64,000 nt of DNA from Branchiostoma floridae. Taxonomy: Eukaryota > Chordata > Leptocardii > Amphioxiformes > Branchiostomatidae. The DNA is taken from positions 7,321,789 to 7,385,788 of the forward strand of contig NC_049994.1 of the NCBI RefSeq assembly GCF_000003815.2. The letters are read 5' to 3'. Below the pieces are notes generated by a model. It ran no database searches, had not been told where the DNA came from, and saw only the letters and a program-made list of their open reading frames with translations. Below are positions 1 to 10,869 of this stretch, piece after piece; positions within the stretch are counted from its first letter, which is position 1, and every line of letters starts with the position of its first letter. The translations under genes and the position numbers were made by a program.

Positions 1-43
1 GCGCTGTCATGACCTATCAGTTATCAATAGTTTTTGACATTAC

Positions 44-172
44 CTTCTCATCAATCCCCAAGCTGACAAAATGGGTTTCTGATATGTGTCCCAGTAGGAT
101 GGGACGTCCAATATCCCTCCTGGGAGACATCCATGACGGTTGTATTTTGGTGAGGTACTCATCTCGCAAAGT
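44..172 (-). CDS. Exon of the OTU gene: catalytic His region
   Basis: Exactly 43 codons, acceptor ACTGTAG and donor GTAATG, phase 0 at both ends. It encodes DEYLTKIQP and ILLGHISETHFVSLGI, the closing OTU strand with the catalytic His. Because the exon closes with a donor, the protein must continue beyond the left edge of the window. Confidence 0.75.
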
Positions 173-3014
173 CTACAGTACAACAAACAAACAAACAAGA
201 ACACAATGAATAAATGCACTTTGATAACCATGATCATATTAACTTGACATGATTCAATGTCTGTGTATGTGTTATTAACAAGACAATGTCAACTCTACAT
301 AGTACATTAAAAAACCCAAACTGTTGTCCCAAGAGTGTCAATTAAAGGAATATGCAGATGAAATTTTAAAAAATTACCGAAGAGCTCCTGACGATGAGGA
401 TGGACACCTGAAATGTGTTCGCCAGAGCACAAAGGGTGAGATGGTCACCCCATTCTCCATTTCTTGCCATCTTAAGCAAGTATTGATCCCAGTCTTCTGC
501 GACAAACTCCGTCCAATCAACTCCAGAACCGGGCTATAGAAATGATAATTTGGAAGTGATATTATCAAGTTATGTTTTAATGGCTAGGGTACTGTGGTGT
601 AACGCTAGTTCACCTTTATCCGTTGGGTAACCTATATCCGTTGCTTTTAAAAACAGGGTATTTGGGATATCACACCTACGGACGTTAGTTCCAAATTGCC
701 AAGTTTTTAGGATATTGCAGTTTAAAACTACCACCCGTCGACTTGATGTGCCTAAATACCTTGTTTTTAAAAAGCAACGGATATTGGTTACCCAACGAAT
801 AAAGGTGAACTAGCGTTACATGGCTTCATTACTATAGTTTATTTTCTAGCTATATTTCCTCTACAATCACTTTGTTCAGAATGTGGTTAACAATCTAAAG
901 ATGATTCCTTGTTTTAGACAAAAAAAACTATAAGATGGCATTAGCTATTAAAACAGTAATTAAAGGGGAAAGAAATAAACACGAGTAAAACATGATTATG
1001 CCACACCAATTTAATTTTTTGGTTCATATATTCAGACAAAAATATAGCAAGAGGACCTCCTAAAACTAGATGGTAGGGAGGAAAACTTGAATATGACTGT
1101 ATTCACCCCATAAAGCACCACTAAAAAGGCACAAACCTGGTCCTCATGCTTTGTTTTCATTATGTTTTTCCAGTGAAGCATATTTTTTTATTGTGTTTTT
1201 AGTTTTTTAAATCCGTGAACCAACAAATTAAATTGGTGTGGCCTAATATGATATTAAAAAGAAAAAAAAAGAAAAAGAATAGACTCACCAACCGACGATT
1301 GGCTCTTAGATATGAGACTGCCATCTCTCTTACATGCTTGACTGTCAAGCTGCCTCTCACTTTGCCGAGCAGTTTCAGTTGGTCGGCAAATGCTGCGAAT
1401 TGGCAGTTCCCATCTCCTAGGATTCCATTCCTCACCACCATATTCTCCTGGCGAAGGTTAGCCAGTAGCTGCCTCAGGTGCGCATCATAGCTTGGTTCAG
1501 CTGTTGAATTAAAAATCCACATTACATCCTTTTTACATTGGTTTACGTTTAGCATTTCTGGTCAAAACCCAGTTTGTATGGACGAGAAAACATTAAATCT
1601 ATCTGCTTTTCTAGTGAAACTTTATACTTTTCTAGGATTGGACTGATAAGTCAGAACAACAACATGATATGCTTTTTTATTGAAACTACATGTAGTTATT
1701 TCACTCCACCATCCTTCTAAAGTGATGTATGCCAAAATTGCGGAAAAAAAACTCTGCAGGCATATGGCACAGGCATTTCCATAGCAGCTTTCAGGTCATT
1801 TGGCTCCATAGTAGAGGAGCCAGAAAGAAGAAAAAAACTTAAAACTTTTCAAGTGATGTATAAAAACAGCGTTGAATAGCCCCACATGCATATGTCCAAA
1901 GAGGGGCCATTGTGCGGCATTGTTGCTTGGGGAAGTCTGTGTAACATAAACTCCGCTGTCCAGGGCTGTAACTGGCCCTCCTTCTTCTTGGGTGCGGCAA
2001 TGTAGTACGTGCCAATAAGAAGCGCAATTAAATCAGGCTGGGGAAGGAGGTGGAGTAAAATATTGGTATATTTGCTCATAAGCAAATATCCCTGCCTTTC
2101 TAGTTGCTAATTACTTACATTTTGGGGCCGACTACTTTTGAGCATAACCACACCTACCCCACCAACTTATTGCCTGCTACTGCAGTGCTAGACCTCTACT
2201 TTTAATATTTTGGACAACCCCGCCATGGGAAACTTGAAAATGCCAGGAACATGACAGAACAAGGGCTTTTAATAAAGATGATAAGATGTAAGCTGCTGTT
2301 GGTATTCACTAGAATTGTATTGCCATGATCCTCTGTGGAGACTGCCAAAAATTGTAAAGAAGAACACGTTAAATTTCATCTGGTAATTCTGGTTTGTATT
2401 TATATTCTAGGCCGCACCATTTTAATTTCTTGGTTCTCGGATTTTTTCAGAAAAATATTGGGGGTCGGTCGGGCAAAAAAAATAAAATAAAATTTTGCAA
2501 AAAGTCTGGGGTGAACATATGAGGCTTATATAACACAAAAAAACAAGGTCAGTAGGTACAATCTTTTTATTTGATACCACTGTTCTGAATAAAGGGAATT
2601 GTTCTTATATTGAAATTATGTGTGTTGCATTTACTCATTTTCAAATACTACTATTACCATAATGTAAACCCATATGATTTTTCTTGGGACAATTTTTTTT
2701 CCAAATCGTTAAAAAATGTGTCGGGAAATCTGAGAACCAAGAAATTAAATTGGTGTGGCGCTAATTATACAATAAAGCACAATCTTAAAAGAATCCTGCT
2801 TGGTGTTACCTTGTATATAACGTTTAAATCATACTCAAGACTGATAGTGATATAGTTAACACGTTACTTCCCCACCATTAGTTATAGCAGAATATATGTA
2901 ACATTTTATACCTAAGCTATTGATGACATTCCTATGGTGTCTCACTGACATGTGCTGCTTCAGCATGAAGAGGGTGGGGAACATACTGCCACAAACATCA
3001 CACAGGCTCGAATC
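44..3014 (-). CDS. C2H2 zinc finger-OTU domain cysteine protease, spliced, partial at 3' end
   Basis: Gene model built by hand from four minus-strand exons: 2912-3014, 1289-1500, 378-533 and 44-172. Every junction has AG/GT ends and matching phase (1, 0, 0), giving about 200 visible residues. Order: one C2H2 finger (CDVC then H-x4-H), a linker, then an OTU domain. GDGNC carries the catalytic Asp and Cys, GEWGDHLTL is the conserved middle motif, and ILLGHISETHF carries the His. OTU proteins are deubiquitinating cysteine proteases, so a ubiquitin-related role is likely. The full triad argues against a decayed copy. The gene continues left of the window after 44, where a donor keeps phase 0. The upstream start was not found: an exon ending at 3120 has a strong donor but the wrong phase. 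Substrate and orthology are unknown. Domain call is confident; gene limits are not. Confidence 0.8.
378..533 (-). CDS. Exon of the OTU gene: central OTU motif
   Basis: Exactly 52 codons between acceptor CTATAG and donor GTAATT, phase 0 at both ends. It encodes a WDQYLLKMARNGEWGDHLTL core and an FQVSILIV strand, typical of the middle of OTU domains. A longer open frame overlaps it in another phase on the same strand and could mislead automated calling. Confidence 0.78.
599..819. mobile_element. 220-bp palindromic MITE, family A, copy 1
   Basis: It starts with GTAACGCTAGTTCACC and ends with the reverse complement of the same sequence. Inner arms with CCTATATCCGTTG and CAACGGATAT also pair. It lies inside an intron of the OTU gene. 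Further copies are at 38045, 39940, 47924, 50639 (split) and 54147 (truncated). There is no coding capacity, so it is a non-autonomous element. Confidence 0.75.
1289..1500 (-). CDS. Exon of the OTU gene: catalytic Asp/Cys region
   Basis: The acceptor is AATTCAACAG and the donor is GTGAGT; the exon has two bases plus 70 codons. It contains GDGNCQFAAFADQL, the OTU signature with catalytic Asp and Cys, followed by helix-like sequence including VREMAVSYL. The open frame continues past the donor into a poly-Phe run read from intron T-runs, which is not protein. Exon ends were chosen by phase agreement with both neighbours. Confidence 0.8.
1925..2050 (+). repeat. Dispersed repeat family B, copy 1
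   Basis: The block running from AGTCTGTGTAACATAAACTC through a stretch ending AAATCAGGCTGG recurs at 6295-6345, at 61440-61550 and inverted at 7215-7315. No coding potential is visible and ends were not resolved. It lies in the intron between the zinc-finger and OTU exons. Confidence 0.55.
2912..3014 (-). CDS. Exon of the OTU gene: C2H2 zinc finger
   Basis: The acceptor is CAATAG and the donor is GTATAA; the exon holds 34 codons plus one base. It encodes CDVC, twelve residues, then His-x4-His, a standard C2H2 zinc ligand pattern. The other two frames contain stops, so only this frame is coding. It enters in phase 0 and leaves in phase 1, which fits the next exon and completes an Ala codon. 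Confidence 0.7.
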
Positions 3015-3119
3015 CTATTGGAAATGAAATAAAAAAAGAGAAAGTTAATTCACATAGGGATGGGATGGGATAGGTCATTTCTGTTCATTTTAAGGGCTTT
3101 TTGGGCACGGATGTCTTAC

Positions 3120-3640
3120 CTGGGCAATGGCCAGGCTTCAGGTGTGTCTGGGACTCAATAATGACTGATTGTATTTCACACACTGCATGTGGTGGTGTCG
3201 CTGTTACAGTCTCTAATAAAGAAAACGGTCCCAAACTTCGCGCTGCTAACGGCAGCCTCCTTTTCAGTTCAGACTGGGAAGGAGTTGTGAAACGCCACTT
3301 GGCAGAAAGGTGGCCCAGAATGTGTCCTAGAGAATAGGCTATTTCATGTTCCGTGGCGCAGCCGTTATTGTTCCTTTCTGAACGATTTTCGGGTTGACGG
3401 CGGCCATTGGGGGAAAAGCAAAAGGGTGGGGGGAAGCGGAATTACACCGGGGGTTAAGAGGAAGGACGGGGGCACAGATGATTTAAAACATACTTTTGTA
3501 CCATGTGCAAATGTCGTGCAGTAAAGTTCATTCAGATGAAGTACAGCGGGGGGCGAGGGGAAGTCCGGGGGAAAAGGTGAACGGGTAGGGCTAGGGGGAA
3601 AAGCAGCAGGAGTTAGGTGGGGGTGGAGTGGCGCCGCGGA
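3120..3640 (-). other. CpG/G-rich patch with a candidate upstream exon
   Basis: A strong minus-strand donor (GCCCAG then GTAAGA) ends a possible exon at 3120, and an open frame without Met runs upstream of it for more than 80 codons. That frame ends in phase 1, while the zinc-finger exon needs phase 0, so the two do not join as read. Beyond it, 3360-3640 is rich in G and CpG, as promoters often are. It may be the 5' untranslated exon and promoter of the OTU gene, or unrelated. Confidence 0.3.
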
Positions 3641-4785
3641 AAAATACCATGTTAATTGTCATTCACCCTGTTCATATACACTAACACACACCAAAGAGAC
3701 CAATACACATGTAATGAAAGACAACAGACACAGTTCTTGTGGCAGAAAGTGGGAGTAGAATACCAAGTTTTCCAGTGTTAACCAGTTTCTATCACAATTT
3801 TCCAGCTTCTGTCTGCCTGAACTAAGTGACGACTATGTCAGTGTATCCCTTTTATGCCTGCCAAAGATAATTTGCAATGCAAAAGGTGCTAATTTCTACT
3901 AGTTGAACGGAGCCGGAGTTGGGAAGATCAGACGTCTGAGCTGCCAGACATGTCTACTATAAGGCAGGTGTGAAAATTGACACAAGGAAAATCAAAAGGA
4001 CTTTTGACATTGACAAAGCCAAGGCTGTCTGACAGCTTGGCCTACCAAATCATCTTCACATGGTTTTGACAATTAACATAGCTTAAAAACTGCAGTAATT
4101 TATAAGCTTTCATAAAGGGAGCTGGGGAAAATTGTTAGAAGAGAAGAGACGAGAAGAAAGAGGAGAAGACAGAACTTCACAATTGCCTGACGGGCGGATG
4201 ACGACGAAAGACTTTAAACTCTGTATCATGAACTCTGTGTCCATGTCTCTATGTCGACGTCATAGGAAAGAACTGCGTTGTGTTTCTGTTTCCATGTAAA
4301 CGTTAGCACACGGGAGACCCAGAGAAGACCATCTGAAGAGATCACGTAAAGTAGCAAATAATGAAATATGATAAACTATCTGTTGTTTTTTTATATTGTC
4401 AAACTATGAGGATAGATTTACGTAGGGCGTTTCACTCGCCGAGGACGGCGAGTGTTTAAACTGGGGGTGTGTAGGAAGGGTACAATTCTGCGTTACAAAT
4501 AGAGAAGTACATTCTATACAAATATTCATTTTAGACGTACAGCGGCAGTTCCACGTCCCCGCCGCGGACGAGCGCGAATGTTCGACGTCGAATAGCGACG
4601 TTTGCGCTCGTTCTGCAGGCGGGGTATTCGAACGCGCTTGAATAAACGACAGTTGAGTTCAGGATTCAGAAGTGTCTGGACGTGTCGTTTTTGTCTCCCG
4701 TCTTTCGGTGCGTTTTAGTGTTTAAAACCCTCCGCAACAACCTGGTACTTCAGGCGAACATCAACACCATCAACGTTCCCTACAC
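3641..4785. other. Intergenic, no gene recognised
   Basis: No supported coding sequence. The stretch 4420-4640 is CpG-rich and contains short hairpins, for example ACGAGCGCGAA pairing with TTTGCGCTCGT at about 4570-4613. Confidence 0.4.
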
Positions 4786-4789
4786 CAGT

Positions 4790-4945
4790 TTAGTGTCACT
4801 TTTACCGGAATGAATGCCTTGTTGGCTGTAATACCATGTTTTGTGGCGTCAATTCATGTTACAACGTTTGTGGTGTCTATTTTGACAATTTAGCCATCTT
4901 AAGTTTTTTCACCCATCTTGTCTGCTAAGGGTGTCTTACAGAAAA
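4790..4945 (-). repeat. Fragment of repeat family C (PIF/Harbinger-like MITE)
   Basis: This short stretch (TTGTTGGCT, ATTTTGACAATTTAGCCATC, CACCCATCTTG) matches, in inverse orientation, the interior of the complete element at 39037-39576 and the copy at 11455. Neither end is preserved. Confidence 0.45.
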
Positions 4946-5179
4946 AATCCTTTCGGTGGCCTAATGAGAAATTATCTGTGTTTCGACTCTATATCGGTCT
5001 TCTCAAGGACGTCACGTGATATGAGATATGCAACGTCCTCGCTCTCGCTGTGATGAAATTTGCATCATCGCCGTGAAAGCGCAACGACGCCAGAAAAAGC
5101 TGCTCTAGTTTAATGTCTCCGACGAGTTCAGCGCGCTCTCAGCGCGACGAAAAACTAAAAGGTCAGCAACTTTTGTAGA

Positions 5180-5310
5180 CTGCCAAAGATTTGAAAGATT
5201 ACTTAACGAATTTCAGAGATTAAAAAACAACTTTCTTACATTTTGTGTATTATGTTGTGTTTTAAGTTATACTTTTACGTCTTACGCGATATGTAAATCA
5301 TAGAATGAAG
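5180..5310 (+). repeat. Repeat sharing the core of the palindromic element at 21589
   Basis: GAAAGATTACTTAACG through ACTTTTACGTCTTACGCG matches the interior of the inverted-repeat element at 21589-21831 (GAAAGATTACTCAAGG to ACTTTTACGTATTACGCA). The terminal repeats are missing here. Confidence 0.45.
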
Positions 5311-5859
5311 GCTGTATCCAATTGTTGTCACTTTATAGTCGCTCAGCACAAGGAGCTTTTATCACAAAGCCCCTTGCTCAGCGTGAGTCAAAGATTATTC
5401 ATACGTTTGGCTTGCTCAGTTGCTGTTTTTTTATTCAAATTTGCCATGTAACTTGTTGAAAATGAATATTATTATGTCACGTTATTATCGTGATTTATAG
5501 AGTTACGAAACAATTTGATCTATCGAAAACAAGACTTCAAAAATCAGAATGTACAGGTTAAGAACATGGAAACTAAATGTTATCATGTAAAGAAAGTTAA
5601 GAAGTAATAACTTCTGTGTTTTGATTATTCCATCTCAGTTTCTTTCATTGTAAATCATTAGTACGTTTTAAAAATTTCTCTGAGTTCTTTGTCGTCAATT
5701 TGTGTAATATGTAATCTGAAGAAATACTGTGATCTAAATTTACACTGAATAAAAAAATCTTTAGGCTTTAACAGCCGGAGCCTAACCTCTGCAAAATGAC
5801 GAAATTACTTTGGGTGGTTCGTCTATCCACACATAATCTCCAAGCAGAGATATGCTCCG

Positions 5860-6085
5860 ACTGTTTTTTTTTTCTATTTGATTTTTTGACAGACGAGGAC
5901 GATGTGGCACTGCACTCAAGTTTTTGTAACTTATATTAACAATGCCACATACACGGTACAGATAGAAGGAAAGTCATGTAGAGTGCCTTTCCCAAGGGCA
6001 CAACGTCGGGCGCACGGTGGGAATCGAACTCAGGACCCATAGATTCCGAGCCGAACGCTCTACAAGTTAGGCCACGCCCGACGCC
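5860..6085 (-). repeat. tRNA-derived SINE
   Basis: On the minus strand the head reads GGCGTGGCCTAACTTGTAG (A-box-like), then GAGTTCGATTCCC (B box), as in a tRNA gene. The body begins TTGTGCCCTTGGGAAAGGCA, shared with the SINE at 22710-23227. The 3' part differs and ends near an A-run (T-run on the plus strand at about 5863). It does not fold as a functional tRNA. Confidence 0.65.
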
Positions 6086-6294
6086 CGACTGTTTGTTGGC
6101 TGGCCGGAAGACATAAACTTAATAAAGAAAACGGTACAAAATAGAAAGCCCGATACAAATGCCTAATGACGTCGAAAGAACCTAACCTCTGCTTTGCTAG
6201 TAATCCACACCCACATTGTAGATGAAGTCACCAATACATGCAAGGGCTATTTTATAAGGTAACAACAAACTGTTAATAGGCTTTGACACAAGTT

Positions 6295-6345
6295 GGATTG
6301 GGTAGTCTGTGTAACACAAACTCTGCTGTCCGGGCTATAACTGGC
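6295..6345 (+). repeat. Dispersed repeat family B, copy 2 (short)
   Basis: AGTCTGTGTAACACAAACTC followed by TGCTGTCCGGGCTATAACTG matches the copies at 1925 and 61440. It ends directly before a TCTCCAAGCAGA motif at 6349. Confidence 0.5.
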
Positions 6346-6756
6346 TAATCTCCAAGCAGATTCCTCCGTGGCATAAGAAAATAACATAAGCTTGGGAAGG
6401 CAAGAAAATAACATAAGCTGGGGAAGGAGTTTAGCCGGCAGAGGAGTATAATTGGACCCTACCCGCAAAGGCTAGCAGTTGGGGTCGGCGGCAGAAAGAA
6501 CAATGACTGTACTAGAGACTTTGTATGCTTGATACGGATCGGGTCTGGTTCCTATTAGGTTGGTTACTTTGATGAATATTCATAGATCAGCATAAATCGC
6601 TGCGTGAAGTGCGGGTGTTATGACTTGTGATGTGGGAACTGTACTCCCAGGCCTGCTAACTCCTATTGCGTGTTATTACATATCTGTCTATATACTTTGA
6701 AGTTTTCAGCTACCTGCATGCAGAGCCGTGTAGCCTGGGCTATCATACTAGTAATT

Positions 6757-7100
6757 GGCCAGACCCACCGCGTTAGGCGCTTACCCCTTCGGCCAGGAAA
6801 GGCACAACGCGGGCTGGTGGTGGTTACCCTGGGTACCAGACATGATCGGGTAGCTAGCGTCGCGAGTTTGTTCGGGGACGGAAGGCAGTCAGCCCGCCGA
6901 CCTCACATTAGCGCTCCGGGGAGTTTAAGCCCGAAGGGATCGGGCTCAAACTCCCCCGAGTGCTAATAAGGAGATGATCGGTGGGCCTGGCCGTCTTAGG
7001 CCACCGAATAAACTGTCCTAGCTGCCCGATCCCAGGCTGGCCCCCAGGGTAGGTGGTGGTGGGCATCTGGCCACCAGCGCGGTGGGTCTGGCGATCAAGA
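6757..7100. mobile_element. Inverted-repeat element, family D
   Basis: The left arm (CCAGACCCACCGCG, ACCCTGGGTACCAGAC, GATCGGGTAGCTAG) is mirrored on the right (CTAGCTGCCCGATC, CCCAGGGTAG, CGCGGTGGGTCTGG). The centre contains a second palindrome around 6905-6965. No transposase is visible. Related pieces lie at 10870-11360 and 61555-61850. Confidence 0.6.
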
Positions 7101-7214
7101 CTATTACAACTTGAATGTGGCTGAGACACATACCAAGGTCCTTGCACATTGGTCGTTAGAAGTCCAAAGCGATAAATAAACAGGACGTAATGAGCAAAAG
7201 GGCTAAATTTTGCA

Positions 7215-7315
7215 AATAATTAGCCTGATTAAATCTTGCTTTAATATAGCAACCCGCCCAACATCCGACGGTCTAGTTACAGCTCCGGACAGCAGAGTTT
7301 GTGTTACGCAGACTA
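7215..7315 (-). repeat. Dispersed repeat family B, inverted copy
   Basis: CCTGATTAAATC at the left and CAGAGTTTGTGTTACGCAGA at the right are the reverse complement of the family B blocks at 1925 and 61440. Confidence 0.5.
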
Positions 7316-7412
7316 GCAAATTTATGAGCAAATAGAATACCTGAATCTTCGTACTACATAGTAAATTTACGTGTATGTTACAACTTACCGTTTCCGAATC
7401 CATTGCTGGCGA

Positions 7413-7945
7413 CCTTGAGTCGATGGAGGCGTTATCTGTTGACGCAGTCCCGACGTGAACGCGAAAGTCCGAGAAAAGATTTGTGTGTCCAAGGTCGGTG
7501 GAGGCGTTATCTGTTGACGCAGTCCCGACGTGAACGCGAAAGTCCGAGAAAAGATTTGTGTGTCCAAGGTCGGTAGAGGGGTTATCTGTTGACGCAGTCC
7601 CGACGTGAACGCGACTCGAAGTCCGAGAAAAGATTTGTGTGTCCAAGGTCGGTAGAGGCGTTATCTGTTGACGCAGTCCCGACGTGAACGCGAAAGTCCG
7701 AGAAAAGATTTGTGTGTCCAAGGTCGGTAGAGGCGTTATCTGTTGACGCAGTCCCGACGTGAACGCGACTCGAAGTCCGAGAAAAGATTTGTGTGTCCAA
7801 GGTCGGTGGAGGCGTTATCTGTTGACGCAGTCCCGACACGAACGCGAAAGTCCGAGAAAAGACTCTGTGTCCAAGGTCGGTGGAGGCGTTATCTGTTGAC
7901 GCAGTCCCGACGTGAACGCGAAAGTCCGAGAAAAGATTTGTGCCT
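7413..7945 (+). repeat. Minisatellite, about 78-82-bp unit, seven copies
   Basis: Seven tandem copies of a unit containing GTTATCTGTTGACGCAGTCC, GACGTGAACGCG, GTCCGAGAAAAGA and TGTCCAAGGTCGG. Two variants alternate, with and without a short insertion reading ACTCG after AACGCG. Open frames across it are by-products of the array. Confidence 0.85.
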
Positions 7946-8182
7946 AGGTTTGGTAGACCAAAAGAATACGACCGTTCGCTCGAAAGAGATAACGGATAGT
8001 GACTAAATTTTATGATTACTTTCTACCCCAGGAGTCTTTTTCAAACGGATCACGTGTCTATCATAAATCACCCCGGTTGAGATCTCAAGTCAAGTCACCG
8101 CCTTCATTTCACCGCGAAGGCTCGTGCAAATGTTGGTCATCTTCTCCAAGCAGAGGTTGGTGGGAAAAATCGGTGACCTTTT

Positions 8183-8282
8183 NNNNNNNNNNNNNNNNNN
8201 NNNNNNNNNNNNNNNNNNNNNNNNNNNNNNNNNNNNNNNNNNNNNNNNNNNNNNNNNNNNNNNNNNNNNNNNNNNNNNNNNN
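8183..8282. other. Assembly gap (100 N)
   Basis: A run of exactly 100 N. The size is probably a placeholder. Peptides crossing it are meaningless. Confidence 0.98.
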
Positions 8283-10220
8283 GAGAGTAGGTCATCAGGC
8301 AAAAGAGGGATGATGTTTATATTGTTAAGGAAACAGCCCTCCACGCTCGTTTGAAAATTACATGTCCCGTAGCGCTTCCTCAATTCACAAGCTTTTGAAC
8401 TGGAAGGATGTTTAGCTCCCTTTATAATATCATAGATCACAACAGCCGCAAAGGCGCATTTATTGTTTTATATTCTTAAAGGACATCTTAATATTCTTAT
8501 GCACAAAGCAACAGGCTTGACAGCTATCATTTGATTTCACAGATTTCAATGGCAGTATCATTTCTGCATGGAGTACGTACTCTAACAGAAAGGAACAATT
8601 TAAGGAACCTATGGTTGTACTACGTGTGTGGGTTGTGGCCAAACGTGGTACCAGCCGGTCGGCACGCTACGGAGTCTGTTCCAAATTAAACTAGGAGTAC
8701 CGTGTGTCACACTCACTGTGGGGGTCACATCAAAACATGGGTTTATATCAACACTACATACGATGAAGGCGTATATACGGACATTTAAAAGGAGAACAAC
8801 AAGACGATATAGAAGTGGACAAGAATGCCTTAAGTTTACAGTATGTTACATGGTCACCACTAGTGGGGTACAGTTTTGCTCTGTGATCCAGATACTACGA
8901 CTTGATTTTGTAAACTTCGTACTGTTACTTCTAAGACTAAGTCGTGTTTTTGGTTTGTGCCATTAGCTGACGCTCAGTAATTTTTTTTTTCATTTTCCTG
9001 TGTGTTGCGAACTTGCTACCCATGTATCGATTTATATATCATTTATTGTACTGGACCACAATCTCGGTCAACATTCACAGATTAACCTGATTCGTGTCGA
9101 ATAATTCTACCCGTTTGGATTTCATAAGATACCCTTTAATACCTTCTGTGTTTCTCCATTCTTTCCACGCAAATTTGTATTGTTTGTCTATCGGCGATTT
9201 TGCTTCCCAAATTATACTGCAGCACCCGTTTTTAATGGGGGTATAACAAAATCAAAAAAGAAAGAAAACTAGACAAGAGAGACAAGACGTTTTTTCACTG
9301 TTTTCATTTTTTTTTTTCATCATTTCAAAGAACATACAAGAGAAGAAGGAAAGAAAAAGGGATGTGTCAAGCTACCCACAACAGGTTACTTGTCCGCCGA
9401 GCTCCCACCAACCCACTCCTGCCAACTTGCACCCGTAGTGACATACCTGCTTGTGTAACAGTGGGGTTCAAGCGCTGCCAAACTGACCACGCCAACGGCT
9501 CTCGAGCTTTTGGTGTTGTGATTTGCACGTGGTATTTGTAATCTGCCGACCGGGGTTCGATCCCGGATGTCGGCATGTTTGTTTCTGATTCTGTTCTTAC
9601 TCCCCCCTCTGAATTTCTACACTTGACTGCACTATCGAATAATTTGCCCACGAAGTTGTGTCCAAGAATATTTTTTGCCTGTCCCGTGTAGTAATTTTGA
9701 GTTTTCCCGATAGCGTGGTCCGTTGTACATGTATTTTCCACTCTGACCCACGGTGTCAATTTACTGATGCGCTTTCGCGGTACCTTTGACTTTCCCAGCT
9801 ACCGACATTAAATTTCGCATATGTAAATTTTTCTCCGAGTTCAAAGCGTTTGTTTCATCTGTACTCCCTTCATCCTTTATTCGTACCTACCTGTAACTCG
9901 TTTATCGGCCGTCACCGCCAAATTTCCATGTATTAGCACTTTCCTTCCAGTCAAGACGTCCCATTTTTTCGGCGCCGAAAATTATCATTTGAAAAGCGTT
10001 GTTTTACTGTTATTGCCGATATGTCTGAATAGGGGTTTGTCATGATAAGGTTTTCTTGTGTTTGCCGACTTTGATGTGTTTCCTTTTAGCACCATAACTC
10101 AGTCAGTACATTTGCTCCTTATCATACGTAATTGTTAGATCATGGGAGTGGCCTGACTATGTGGATTTAGTACTGCTCCGCCCACCCGAGGAGTTTGTTG
10201 GGGTCCCCAAGGGCGAAAGT
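8283..10220. other. Intergenic, no gene recognised
   Basis: Open frames of 112 codons (8628-8966, plus) and 130 codons (9367-9759, minus) show no recognisable domain. At about 9545-9575 a GGGGTTCGATCCCGG B-box stem suggests an old tRNA-derived repeat, which explains the SGIEPR peptide in the minus frame. Confidence 0.4.
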
Positions 10221-10221
10221 T

Positions 10222-10395
10222 AGTCTCCAAGCAGACCCAACGGTGCCTTAAAAATAGAATCAAAGCTGGCAAGGGAGTACAGCCGGCCAAAGGAAGATAG
10301 CCGGCAAAGGGAGTCAAATGGGCACCGGAGTGCCGCTACACTAACTCCCTTGCGAGCTTTGATACTATTTTTAAGGCACCGTTAGGTCTGCTTGA
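10222..10395. mobile_element. Inverted-repeat element bearing the TCTCCAAGCAGA end
   Basis: The left arm (TCTCCAAGCAGACCCAACGG, TGCCTTAAAAATAGAATCAA) pairs with the right arm (TTTGATACTATTTTTAAGGC, ACCGTTAGGTCTGCTTG). It is directly adjacent to the 127-bp element that follows. Confidence 0.55.
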
Positions 10396-10396
10396 C

Positions 10397-10523
10397 TTGA
10401 CTTGACTTTATTTAGATCCACTTTTAGCTATTACAACATTGCTTACTGCTTGGAGACTAGACGAAAGTACATTGTACATAATGTTGTAATAGCTAAAAGT
10501 GGATCTGAATAAAGTCAAGTCAA
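10397..10523. mobile_element. 127-bp MITE with long terminal inverted repeats
   Basis: TTGACTTGACTTTATTTAGA at the left is mirrored by TCTGAATAAAGTCAAGTCAA at the right, and pairing continues through TCCACTTTTAGCTATTACAA. The centre is about 45 bp. It follows the previous inverted repeat where that arm breaks off. Confidence 0.65.
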
Positions 10524-10869
10524 CATAATGTCTCAAAGACTTTGACTTTTGTAACACGGAGGATGATTAAGGGTTCATAAACCGTATGAATATATTTCTT
10601 ATCCAAGTATGTTTGATATTAAAGATGAAGTTATAAGAAAATCATTAATCAAAACTTGGCCACTCTCTGACAACTACCTGGTACCTTAGTATGTAGCGCC
10701 AGGAGTTTTAACACGTCTCACGTGAACAAGCGCGCATCATCCCATGTCTCCCGTTAGATGAGGGGCGAAACTACAAGTACAAGTCACGTTTATGTGATCC
10801 TTTATTGATAATATTCGAGTGTTTGTACTGGAAGCATGTGTAAATGTGGGATTCCAGAGTATTACGCCA

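Noticed and set aside
7203-8006. Long open frames with repeated peptides
   Set aside because: They are translations of the 78-bp minisatellite.
7999-8440. Open frames across 8183-8282
   Set aside because: They run through the N gap and have no meaning.
8628-8966. 112-codon plus frame
   Set aside because: No domain, no splice context and no neighbouring support; probably chance.
9367-9759. 130-codon minus frame with SGIEPR
   Set aside because: The peptide comes from reading a tRNA-like B-box stem; no protein domain is present.
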